Positions 1-6,824 of a DNA stretch of 20,793 nucleotides are shown here, piece by piece. The notes under the pieces are model-generated. The model worked only from the letters and a program-made list of their open reading frames with translations, had not been told where the DNA came from and did not search any database. Positions within the stretch are counted from its first letter, which is position 1, and every line of letters begins with the position of its first letter. The position numbers and the translations under genes were made by a program. Source of the stretch: Firmicutes bacterium UBA7523 (GTDB lineage: Bacteria > Bacillota > Dethiobacteria > Dethiobacterales > Dethiobacteraceae); the NCBI GenBank assembly GCA_002479415.1, contig DLMZ01000059.1, positions 1 through 20,793 of the forward strand, written 5' to 3'.

Positions 1-2
1 CA

Positions 3-33
3 TTACGGGCTCAGCGCCCGTAACCTTTTTTTT
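3..33 (+). terminator. Rho-independent terminator of an upstream gene
   Basis: Arms TTACGGGC (3-10) and GCCCGTAA (16-23) form a perfect 8-bp stem with a 5-base loop. CC and a run of eight T (26-33) follow. The T run lies on the plus-strand side, so it should end a rightward gene lying left of the window and converging on the cytochrome gene. The minus-strand operon would read through the same hairpin, but the DNA that would hold its own T tract is outside the window. Confidence 0.8.
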
Positions 34-50
34 ACAGATAATATGCTATT

Positions 51-1580
51 CTACTTTGTCTTGCTTGCATCTATTTTCCGTTTAATAGCTAAGGAAACGC
101 CAGCAACTGCCAAGGATAGAATTACTATTAAAATCATACTTTTTGTCTTTGACGACTCAGTTGAGGTTGAAAGCACTCTTCCGCCGGTCTGCATTGGGTC
201 ACCCGCATAACCTAAAGCCACAAAGTCGATTCGCCCGTTCTCAGAATGACAGTCATTGCACTCCAGCGCATATTCTTTTGGGACTACTTCATGGTTTATC
301 CCTATGTACATTGCAGTTTCTACAAAAGTGTAGTTGCCGCTAAAGGGCTGACCGGATGCTTCCGCACCGTCTCTTAATGCTTCATCCCAGTCAAACTTAT
401 TCCAAAAACCCTTGGTGCCGGTTTCATCATATAGCTGTGCATAAAGCAAGTATTTATACTCTGCATCAGCTGCTTGAGTTCCTGTATGAACTTTGAAAGG
501 ATAAATTTTGGCATTAGGGTCACTAATGCTCCCTGCAGGCTTGGCAATGACATTAACTCCATCTAATACAACCGGGTTCCCTGGGATATAGCGATAAGTT
601 GTGCCATTATACCAGTCATATTGAGGTGTTACATTTTGCTCCCATACATACCACCCTTTATGTTTTTCATAGACAACCTTGCCGTATTTGTCTGTTGGGT
701 AATCCACATCTTTTCCTGCTTCGCTCCATTCCCAGCGCATTTTGGTCGGCATTCCTTTGGAAAAGGTCGGAATGTGGCAGGTTTCGCAAGCGATTGAGTC
801 AGCGTGGTTGTTGAGAATAGAAGCTGTTTCCGGATGGGGGGTGCTCCCATGGCAGTTAGTACAGGAAACTCTTCCTTCTGTGGGGATAACATGGACACTG
901 CCACCAGAAATCTTGTGACTGTCAGTTTCATGGCAATCTATACAAGCCATATCTGCCCCTCCCATGTGAACATCATGGTCCCTGGTAGGGTTAATAAGTG
1001 TAGAGTCTAAATCACCCTGCTTGACACCATCACCACCACCGGCATAAAAATGGCACTTCCCACAGTTTTCCCTTGTTGGTTTCGAAACGCTCTGGGCGGC
1101 AATGAGCAAATCAACTCCTTGACCAACATTTCCTGCACGCTGTGGGGGTCTTTTTTTATAATCGCCTTCAGTAGCATGGCAGATTAAGCAGTCAACGTTT
1201 GTTAGTTCATTAAAATCATATTCACGATCCGTGAAGTCATAATCACTTTCCCAACCGTAGCCTGCGTGGCAACCGGCACAGAAAGTTTGATTGCCCGGTA
1301 GGGAAGTACAGAAGTTATTAAAATTCATAATCTTGCCCAAATCAGTTCTGTCTTCATAGCCGACTATATCTGGTGAAGGCCCTTTCCACATGAAGTGAAC
1401 GGAATCTCTGACATCCTTAGCCTCTTGTTCATGACAAGTTATGCAAACGGCTGTTACACTGGGGCCATCCGTGAAAGGTCCTTTTATAAACTGGGAATGG
1501 TCTACAGATGCAGATGCTATTCCGGAAACAAGCAGAACAGTAAGTAAGATTATTGTTGTAAATTTTAATCGCTTAGACAA
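51..1580 (-). CDS. Membrane-tethered octahaem c-type cytochrome, tetrathionate reductase (OTR) family
   Basis: This 509-residue protein carries eight CxxCH haem-binding motifs, at about residues 46, 101, 131, 173, 213, 240, 265 and 441. An N-terminal signal peptide (residues 1-25: basic start, then a hydrophobic stretch) and a C-terminal membrane segment (about 481-499) followed by basic residues suggest export and anchoring on the outer face of the membrane. The segment GKIMNFNNFC before the second haem and DCLICH followed by YKK (141-143) after the third resemble the octahaem tetrathionate reductase family as I remember it, where a lysine replaces histidine as distal ligand of the active-site haem; K142 or K143 is the candidate. 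Family members reduce tetrathionate, and also nitrite or hydroxylamine in vitro, so the true substrate is unknown. The start is TTG with GGAGGGA six bases upstream. It is the last gene of the ccm operon, 68 bases after ccmF. Octahaem cytochrome is certain; the family is likely. Confidence 0.85.
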   Translation of the reverse strand: MSKRLKFTTIILLTVLLVSGIASASVDHSQFIKGPFTDGPSVTAVCITCHEQEAKDVRDSVHFMWKGPSPDIVGYEDRTDLGKIMNFNNFCTSLPGNQTFCAGCHAGYGWESDYDFTDREYDFNELTNVDCLICHATEGDYKKRPPQRAGNVGQGVDLLIAAQSVSKPTRENCGKCHFYAGGGDGVKQGDLDSTLINPTRDHDVHMGGADMACIDCHETDSHKISGGSVHVIPTEGRVSCTNCHGSTPHPETASILNNHADSIACETCHIPTFSKGMPTKMRWEWSEAGKDVDYPTDKYGKVVYEKHKGWYVWEQNVTPQYDWYNGTTYRYIPGNPVVLDGVNVIAKPAGSISDPNAKIYPFKVHTGTQAADAEYKYLLYAQLYDETGTKGFWNKFDWDEALRDGAEASGQPFSGNYTFVETAMYIGINHEVVPKEYALECNDCHSENGRIDFVALGYAGDPMQTGGRVLSTSTESSKTKSMILIVILSLAVAGVSLAIKRKIDASKTK

Positions 1581-1601
1581 AGATTCTCCCTCCCTTTATT
1601 G

Positions 1602-1618
1602 AGCGCACATAGTGCGCT
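1602..1618 (-). repeat. Perfect inverted repeat between ccmF and the octahaem cytochrome gene
   Basis: Arms AGCGCAC (1602-1608) and GTGCGCT (1612-1618) flank the three bases ATA. In the minus-strand transcript this makes a compact 7-bp GC-rich hairpin about 20 bases before the TTG start. No T run follows it, so it is not a classic terminator. It could protect or mark a processing point in the mRNA, or be a palindromic operator for an internal promoter: TATACT-like sequence lies just upstream on the minus strand (about 1621-1634). Function is unknown. Confidence 0.5.
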
Positions 1619-1648
1619 TAGTATATATAGTATAAATTTGGCACATTT

Positions 1649-3802
1649 CTATCCAACAGTAACCCGTCGCCACACAGCTATTAGCGAGCCAACGATAAGC
1701 AGGGCAGTTCCTAGGGCTAGTACCGATATTAAAGGTTTGATTTTTATTTCGGCTACTAATACCTCATGTCCCGGGTTAATCTGTTCACCGATGAGAAAGC
1801 GGGCGCGCCCCTCTGAAGCATCCACTCCGTCCAAGATTACTTCCACATCGCTTTCCGGTAAGTGTACTGCGGTGGCTGTAAATTCATTGCCCTCAAACTT
1901 TAAAGTGGGGATAAGGGTTTCCGTCTTGCCCTTAGTGCTTACTTCCAGTGCCGTTCCCACCTCTACTGTATCGGTATTTCCATGAGGCTGCAAGATAAAC
2001 TCTGTAAATTTAATTTTGTAATCTTCAAACTCTATTTCTTCACCTTTGCTAAGAACTTTGACGTTGTCAGGTTCATTATATTTTAACTCTGACGGGCTTA
2101 TATAGAGATCCCTCCAGAGGGTGCGCAAAATTGCCGGTTCACGCATTAATTGGTTTCCTGCTAAATACATCTTTGGACTAGCTAGGGAGTTCTTTTCTCC
2201 ATCGTCCACAGAAATATTTAGTGCAAACTTCTCCCCATCAATAGCGTGTCCCTGGTAGGTTAAGCTGTGATCAAGAGCGGTTGCCGTCACTCCTTCAACC
2301 AATTGCACCAATTGGGAACGAGTATAATTGGTTGAAGCTAGAATCCCAATAAGCATAAGGGCCAGCCCCACATGGGAAAGGTAACCGCCGCAGTTCTTGA
2401 TTCCCTGTCTAATCAATACCTTGTATAATATGACGATGCTAGCAATAAGAGCAAAGCTGCCGGCAGCTAAAAAAAGCAGGTCAAATAGCGATGATACTCC
2501 TGAAAACAATCCGATAGTCAGGGCTACCGGCATGGAAGCTATGGGCAGGATCAGGGTCTTTATAAGTTCTATGGGTTCCTTTTTTTGCAGCCGCAAAAAA
2601 GGGCATAATCCCAGTAATACTAGTAAGATTAACGCCAAGGGTGCGTTAGTCAGAAAATAATAGCTTTCGCCAACACTGCTGGCGGTGCCAAAGGCTCCGG
2701 TTAACAAGGGGGATAAAGTTCCAAGAAGCACCAATAAGGCTGACACACACAGGATGACCATTGTCAGTCCGAAACTACCCTGTCTGTTGAGCGGAGAGAG
2801 CTCAACAGATTCCCCGCCACCTATTTCGCGGTAGCGGGTTACAAACAGTGTATATGCCGGCAGGGATATGCAAATCATGAAGGCAATCAAATAAGGGGTA
2901 AGAGGCGTTTCGGCAAATGAGTGAACCGAATACTGCGCCATTACACCGCTGCGAGTTAGGAAGGTAGCAGAAATTACCAGCAGATAGGTTGTTATTGCCA
3001 GAAAAACATTAAACCTCGTATAAAACTGCTTTTGTTTCTGAAGTAGCATGCCATGTATGAGAGCCGTTCCGGTAAGCCAGGGGACTAGGGAAGCGTTCTC
3101 TACCGGATCCCAGCCCCAATATCCTCCCCAACCAAGAACCCTGTATGCCCATACCCCTCCGACAAAAATACCCGCCCCCAGAAAGAACCACCCCGTTAAG
3201 GCCCAAGGTAGTCCCTTTAGGAATATTGTTTGATATTCTCTTCGGTAAAATGCTGCCACAACATAGGCAAAGGGGACAATTAGCAAGGCATACCCAATGA
3301 AAACAATGGGAGGATGGATAACCATCCAAGGGTCAAGCAGAAGCGGGTTCAGCCCTGTGCCATCCGGCGGTACTACTGAAGCCATCTCAAAGGGGCTCCC
3401 CAGTAGCAGGAACAAAAGAAGAAACGTTTGCCCGACGAGAAATACAGGCATCACGATGTGGCGTACTTCTTTTTCAGTTTTGAGCAGAAGCAGCCCGATT
3501 ATTGCTCCACAAAGGACCCAAAAAAGGTACGAGCCCTCTTGTCCGGCCCAGAAAGCGGATATTAGATACTTTGTATCGAGGCTGCGTTCGGTATGGGCAT
3601 AGACATAAAGGTATTGAAATCGGTGGCTCAGCAGAGCGTATAGCAAGTATGCTGAAGCAGTAATTACCGCTGCGGAATGCACGTAATATAAGTGAACTGC
3701 GTTTCTGTTTGTTTTTATTACGCCAAAAACAGGCAGCAGAAACATGCAGCCTGCTGCCAGTGCTGTAAAAAAGGCGATGAGTAGAGCTGCGTTGCCTATC
3801 AA
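1649..3802 (-). CDS. ccmF: Cytochrome c haem lyase subunit CcmF
   Basis: This large multi-span membrane protein (717 residues from the chosen start) belongs to the CcmF/CcsA haem-handling family and attaches haem from CcmE to CxxCH cysteines of apocytochromes outside the membrane. Family marks are AGQEGSYLFW (about 86-95), DGTGLNPLLLDPWMVIHPP (about 147-165), and the tryptophan-rich WWD signature WGGYWGWDPVENASLVPW (about 225-242). A long extracytoplasmic segment precedes the last membrane helix near the C terminus. The open frame extends upstream into ccmE, but the likely start is TTG at 3802: AGGAGG lies eight bases before it and the protein then begins right at the first membrane helix. 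It follows the ccmE stop by one base. At 717 residues it is somewhat longer than the E. coli protein (about 650). No ccmH or ccmI follows it. Confidence 0.95.
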   Translation of the reverse strand: MIGNAALLIAFFTALAAGCMFLLPVFGVIKTNRNAVHLYYVHSAAVITASAYLLYALLSHRFQYLYVYAHTERSLDTKYLISAFWAGQEGSYLFWVLCGAIIGLLLLKTEKEVRHIVMPVFLVGQTFLLLFLLLGSPFEMASVVPPDGTGLNPLLLDPWMVIHPPIVFIGYALLIVPFAYVVAAFYRREYQTIFLKGLPWALTGWFFLGAGIFVGGVWAYRVLGWGGYWGWDPVENASLVPWLTGTALIHGMLLQKQKQFYTRFNVFLAITTYLLVISATFLTRSGVMAQYSVHSFAETPLTPYLIAFMICISLPAYTLFVTRYREIGGGESVELSPLNRQGSFGLTMVILCVSALLVLLGTLSPLLTGAFGTASSVGESYYFLTNAPLALILLVLLGLCPFLRLQKKEPIELIKTLILPIASMPVALTIGLFSGVSSLFDLLFLAAGSFALIASIVILYKVLIRQGIKNCGGYLSHVGLALMLIGILASTNYTRSQLVQLVEGVTATALDHSLTYQGHAIDGEKFALNISVDDGEKNSLASPKMYLAGNQLMREPAILRTLWRDLYISPSELKYNEPDNVKVLSKGEEIEFEDYKIKFTEFILQPHGNTDTVEVGTALEVSTKGKTETLIPTLKFEGNEFTATAVHLPESDVEVILDGVDASEGRARFLIGEQINPGHEVLVAEIKIKPLISVLALGTALLIVGSLIAVWRRVTVG

Positions 3803-3803
3803 A

Positions 3804-4184
3804 TTACTTGACCTCCTTGTTTTCGTCTTCTTCGTATTTTGACGGGCACTTAACCAGAAGTTTTTTGGCAATAAAATGGTCATCCTCAAACTGACCAACA
3901 GCAACAATGCTTTCGGATTGTTCCATATTGGCAGGCTTTGACCCACTATAAGCCACAAGAGCTACGGTTCCTTCCTCGTCTTCCATATGGAATAGCAATT
4001 GGGAGTTTCCACTGTCATAACCAACTGAACCGTCTACTAGGTGGCCGATAACCTGGACTGTTCCTGCTGTCGAGCGGGCATCAAGAAAACTAACATATGG
4101 ATTAAGTGCGGAATGGAAAGAATAGAATGCAAACCCTGAAAAAGCAATAATTACCGCGATACCAACGACGAACTTAGCTTTCAT
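3804..4184 (-). CDS. ccmE: Haem chaperone CcmE, cysteine (CxxxY) variant
   Basis: CcmE receives haem from CcmC/CcmAB and carries it covalently to CcmF on the outer face of the membrane. The 126-residue protein has an N-terminal signal-anchor (about 5-22) and a small beta-barrel domain with the typical VQVIGHLVDGSV stretch. The haem-binding motif near the C terminus reads CPSKY (113-117), so cysteine replaces the usual histidine of HxxxY. This CxxxY form is known from archaea, Desulfovibrio and some Gram-positives (System I*), usually with no CcmH. A charged tail (EEDENKEVK) follows. The ATG start has GGAG seven bases upstream and overlaps the end of ccmD by 11 bases. ccmF starts one base after its stop. 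Confidence 0.93.
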   Translation of the reverse strand: MKAKFVVGIAVIIAFSGFAFYSFHSALNPYVSFLDARSTAGTVQVIGHLVDGSVGYDSGNSQLLFHMEDEEGTVALVAYSGSKPANMEQSESIVAVGQFEDDHFIAKKLLVKCPSKYEEDENKEVK

Positions 4185-4290
4185 GGTTTCGCTCCACTTT
4201 TCGGAGGCGGAGATCCAGCCTTAATAGGTATAAAAATATTCCCAGCCAGGAGATAACTGCCACAGCAAGCACAATATTGAGATCAGTCAT
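4174..4290 (-). CDS. ccmD: CcmD-like small membrane protein
   Basis: This 38-residue reading frame lies exactly in the ccmC-ccmE gap, where ccmD normally sits. It begins MTDLNIVLAVAVISW, has one membrane helix (about residues 5-23), and ends in a basic cytoplasmic-type tail (RLDLRLRKVERNHES). CcmD normally helps release haem-loaded CcmE from the CcmABC transporter complex. The ATG overlaps the ccmC stop by 8 bases and the gene overlaps the ccmE start by 11 bases, which argues for translational coupling. AGGAGG lies 12 bases upstream, a slightly long spacing. Sequence conservation in CcmD is very low, so the call rests mainly on position, size and topology. Confidence 0.8.
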   Translation of the reverse strand: MTDLNIVLAVAVISWLGIFLYLLRLDLRLRKVERNHES

Positions 4291-4942
4291 GCTCTTGTTT
4301 CGCCTCCTTTCTTTCCTTTATTTTGTAGTAACGTAACTCTAGGTTGTATATCCAGTAATAGATACCTGTAAACCCGGCCAACGAGGCCAGAAAAACCTGC
4401 AGCATTTGAGCGTTCATTTTAAGTTGCCCGGAAGTGTTTAGGATGGGATCAGGGTGCAGGGTAGAATAAAGTCTTGGAATAATGAATACTAAAAATGGCA
4501 CTGAGATAGAGGCCATTATACTGTAGACTGCTGCAAGCCGCCCCCTTTTTTCCGAGTCCTGAACGGAAGAGCGTAGAACAAGATAAGCGCCGTATATTAG
4601 CATAAGGATAAATACTGAAGTTTGGCGAGGATCCCAATTCCAGTAGACCCCCCAGGTGTTGCGTGCAAAAATGGCGCCAGTGAGGGTTGCCAGAATAGTG
4701 AAAGCTAGCCCAATCTCAGCATTTACCGCAGCCTTGTAGTCATTTTCAGGATTCAAACTCCTCAAAAAATGAATACTGTTAATCATGGAAAACAGGTAAG
4801 CCAGCACTCCTACCCAGGCAAGAGGCACATGGAAATAAATTATTCGGGAAAGATCGCCTAAACCAAGAGCAGGTGGCGCATACAAAAAGGTGGCCACAGT
4901 AACCAATAACATGTAAAGACCCAGGATTATCCTCCAGATCAA
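4283..4942 (-). CDS. ccmC: Haem exporter/handling protein CcmC
   Basis: CcmC loads haem onto CcmE at the outer face of the membrane. The 219-residue protein has several membrane helices and the family's tryptophan-rich motif WGVYWNWDPRQTS (97-109). Conserved-looking histidines flank it: H38 in IYFHVPLAW and H163 in LYSTLHPDP, candidate axial ligands. The start is TTG at 4942 with AGGAGG eight bases upstream. The length is slightly below the E. coli protein. It lies 33 bases after ccmB, and its stop overlaps the start of ccmD. The WxWD motif places it in the CcmC/CcmF/CcsA superfamily; size and gene order identify it as CcmC. Confidence 0.95.
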   Translation of the reverse strand: MIWRIILGLYMLLVTVATFLYAPPALGLGDLSRIIYFHVPLAWVGVLAYLFSMINSIHFLRSLNPENDYKAAVNAEIGLAFTILATLTGAIFARNTWGVYWNWDPRQTSVFILMLIYGAYLVLRSSVQDSEKRGRLAAVYSIMASISVPFLVFIIPRLYSTLHPDPILNTSGQLKMNAQMLQVFLASLAGFTGIYYWIYNLELRYYKIKERKEAKQEHD

Positions 4943-4975
4943 TTTCCACTCCTCCTATTTTTAGATTTGTTCTTT

Positions 4976-5659
4976 TTAATCGTTCCAAACGTAATCAAAC
5001 AACAGCAATGAAGCAGTTAAGATAACTACCTCGTAAGATATCAGGAACAGGAGTGCTTGTATAATCTCTGCTGTTTCTCTGCCGTCCAAGGTAATGCGTG
5101 TTGCATGAATTACCGTAATAAACAACGGCAACAGTACCGGAAAGGCCAGAACCGGCAATAGAGTGCCTTGGCTTGAAGCTTTGGCTACAATAGCTGCAAT
5201 TGTAGTGCCGGCGGTAACCAAGCAGGTTACCCCCAAAGGAACTACCAGAAGCAATAAAGGAATATTGCCTAATGGGGGATTAAGAAAAAAGAGGTAAAGG
5301 AGTAACACCAAAAGAGTTAATGCAGACATAATAATAAAGTTATAGAGCAGCTTCCCAAGATATACTATGGATGGTGTAGCAGCCAAGCGCAATGCATAGG
5401 AAGTATTTTTTTCCTCTTCCTTGACAAATGCGCGTGCCACACCGGACATAGAGGCAAAGAACAAAATAATCCAGAGCAAGGACGCGTGCAGGGCACTGCT
5501 CAGAGTGCTGACTCCCACAGCGAAGCTGACCATCACCAAGGATGTTACGGCAAACATTAATAAAGAATTTATAGCGTAGCGAGTTCGGAACTCTTCCAGG
5601 ATTTCTTTTTTAACTAGCGCGGCCAGGCGTGTTACCCAGTTGCAATAAACTTTGCCCAA
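4976..5659 (-). CDS. ccmB: ABC transporter permease CcmB
   Basis: CcmB is the membrane partner of the ATPase CcmA; together they use ATP to release holo-CcmE from CcmC. The protein is 227 residues from the chosen start. The N-terminal cytoplasmic part reads LAALVKKEILEEFRTRYAI, typical of CcmB, followed by about six hydrophobic segments. The open frame continues upstream inside ccmA, but AGGAGG nine bases before TTG at 5659, together with the family's short N terminus, makes that TTG the likely start. The gene then overlaps ccmA by 50 bases, suggesting coupled translation of the two transporter subunits. Confidence 0.92.
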   Translation of the reverse strand: MGKVYCNWVTRLAALVKKEILEEFRTRYAINSLLMFAVTSLVMVSFAVGVSTLSSALHASLLWIILFFASMSGVARAFVKEEEKNTSYALRLAATPSIVYLGKLLYNFIIMSALTLLVLLLYLFFLNPPLGNIPLLLLVVPLGVTCLVTAGTTIAAIVAKASSQGTLLPVLAFPVLLPLFITVIHATRITLDGRETAEIIQALLFLISYEVVILTASLLLFDYVWND

Positions 5660-6251
5660 ATAAAGCAACCTCCTCGGTTTCATTGGTTGCAATAATAATA
5701 ATGCTTTTCTTTTTTCTGTCTGCCACAATCTCTTTTAGGAGATTCTTTCCTTTGGTGTCCAAATTTGTGGAAGGTTCGTCCAGTATCAGGACACGGGGAT
5801 TGTTCAGCAGAGCCCCAGCTAGCTTAAGTCTTTGTTTCATGCCCGATGAATAATGGCCTACAAACTTATGACTTGCTTCCTTTAACTGCGTAAGCTCAAG
5901 AATATCCATGATTTGCGCTTTTTCCATTGGGTTACCCCTGACTGCGGCAAAGAAATCTAGGTTTTCATAAGCAGTTAGGTTATCGTACATATTCATATCC
6001 GGAGAGACATATCCTACATGACCGTAGAGTTGATCTCTTTCGATTGTATTGCCGTCAATTTCCAGCTCTATCGAGCCTGCTGTGGGGCGCAACAGCCCAC
6101 AAATAACTTTTAGTAAAGTGGATTTCCCGGCTCCGTTTGGTCCGGTAACAACAAAAGGCTCCCCAGCACTGCAAGTGCAGGAAATCCCCTGGAAAATAAC
6201 TTTTCCATTATAAGATTTTTTTAAATGCCGGCAATTAAGTTGAGCAGTCAT
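5610..6251 (-). CDS. ccmA: Haem-chaperone release ATPase CcmA
   Basis: This 213-residue ABC ATPase has Walker A GPNGAGKS (37-44), the ABC signature YSSGMKQR (134-141) and Walker B VLILDEP (154-160). Its small size, its place as first gene, and the ccmBCDEF genes that follow identify it as CcmA rather than another transporter ATPase. It hydrolyses ATP on the cytoplasmic face to drive release of haem-loaded CcmE. The ATG start has a rather close AAAGGA. It is the first gene after the minus-strand promoter, behind a leader of roughly 240 bases. ccmB begins inside its 3' end. Confidence 0.93.
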   Translation of the reverse strand: MTAQLNCRHLKKSYNGKVIFQGISCTCSAGEPFVVTGPNGAGKSTLLKVICGLLRPTAGSIELEIDGNTIERDQLYGHVGYVSPDMNMYDNLTAYENLDFFAAVRGNPMEKAQIMDILELTQLKEASHKFVGHYSSGMKQRLKLAGALLNNPRVLILDEPSTNLDTKGKNLLKEIVADRKKKSIIIIATNETEEVALFGQSLLQLGNTPGRAS

Positions 6252-6490
6252 GTTCCTTTGTCCTTGATTAGTAATAGTCTCGATGCTTCAGTGCTAAAGT
6301 AAATTTGTTGCGAGAGAGTATCCCTTGGAATATAAAGAATATTCAGAAAACGATTAAGGTAAAAAAAGAAAACTCCCTAATCCAAAAAGCGGTATATTCT
6401 TTAGTATATAACAGACTGCAGAATACTATTTTCAACAAGGGACATCTTGAGAATTTATAGTGCTACAAGTTGACTGTTTACACAACCTAC
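6252..6490 (-). other. Untranslated leader of the ccm operon, no gene seen
   Basis: About 240 bases lie between the predicted transcription start and ccmA. I see no coding frame with a ribosome site. The transcript would contain a T run (complement of 6361-6367) with no strong GC hairpin before it, and a weak AT-rich hairpin (arms 6328-6333 and 6339-6344). No known riboswitch class is recognisable. The length is large for a simple 5' UTR. Confidence 0.5.
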
Positions 6491-6553
6491 TAGCGCGATT
6501 ATATCAATTATCAAATAATTTTGTCAACAGTTTTTCCGCCTTTCTGTTAACAG
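6474..6553. repeat. Three CTGTTnACA elements around the divergent promoters
   Basis: CTGTTTACAC lies at 6474-6483 on the plus strand, CTGTTGACAA at 6521-6530 on the minus strand (containing the ccm -35 box), and the perfect palindrome CTGTTAACAG at 6544-6553 between the two -35 boxes. The shared core CTGTTnACA could be a repressor or activator operator for one or both promoters. Since one copy includes a -35 hexamer, part of the similarity may be chance. Confidence 0.35.
6498..6527 (-). promoter_or_regulatory. Consensus sigma-A promoter of the ccm/cytochrome operon
   Basis: On the minus strand a perfect TTGACA (6527-6522) and a perfect TATAAT (6503-6498) are separated by 18 bases. Transcription should start near 6490. 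Both hexamers match the housekeeping consensus exactly, suggesting strong basal expression unless repressed. The -35 box lies about 31 bases from the -35 box of the rightward lysine-operon promoter, so the two promoters are back to back. Confidence 0.85.
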
Positions 6554-6558
6554 ATTCA

Positions 6559-6587
6559 TTGACAGCTATACTAATGTATGATAACAT
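6559..6587 (+). promoter_or_regulatory. Promoter of the lysine operon
   Basis: TTGACA (6559-6564) and TAACAT (6582-6587) are separated by 17 bases, with an extended TG at 6579-6580 giving TGnTAACAT. Transcription should start near 6594, just before the riboswitch, which supports the assignment. The -10 box itself matches the consensus at only four of six positions. Confidence 0.7.
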
Positions 6588-6607
6588 TTTATGCAAACTA
6601 AATAATG

Positions 6608-6786
6608 CCTCACCGGCGGTGAGGTAGAGGCGCGGTGAGTCAAGAGTATAGCCTGGTTAAACAGGCGGGAAAGGGGCCATCGCCGAAGCTGGTGCCGCAT
6701 ATTGCGGTGCGAGGCTGGGCCGTCAGTGAATAACTGCCGGACTGTCACAGTGTGTTTCCCTTGACACGCGGTGGAGAGCTATCTTA
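6608..6786 (+). promoter_or_regulatory. Lysine riboswitch (L box)
   Basis: The core matches the lysine aptamer as known from B. subtilis lysC: GGTAGAGGCGCG, AAGAGTATAGCC, GGGAAAGGGGCCATCGCCGAAG (split around 6669-6691), GGCTGGGCCGT, ACTGTCACAG and GGAGAGCTATCTTA. The closing helix P1 is TGAGGTAG (6620-6627) with CTATCTTA (6779-6786), eight pairs including wobbles. Lysine binding should stabilise P1 and favour the terminator at about 6825-6856, lowering expression of lysA and the genes behind it. A separate perfect hairpin, CCTCACC/GGTGAGG (6608-6624), overlaps the 5' strand of P1. The position, directly after a promoter and before lysA, fits. Confidence 0.95.
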
Positions 6787-6824
6787 CAAAAGGGCGTTGA
6801 GGTTGAGTGTCAAAATGAAAGCTT

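Noticed and set aside
1599..1985. Plus-strand frame of 128 codons opposite the 3' end of ccmF
   Set aside because: Serine- and threonine-rich shadow of ccmF codons, with no ribosome site or domain.
1649..3802. Possibility that the gene called ccmF is a System II CcsA/ResC
   Set aside because: Its length and the AGQEGSYLFW and LNPLLLDPWMVIHPP segments are CcmF features, and ccmA-E lie beside it.
3803..3958. N-terminal extension of ccmF inside ccmE
   Set aside because: The open frame continues upstream, but the extension lacks a membrane or family pattern, and AGGAGG sits eight bases before TTG at 3802.
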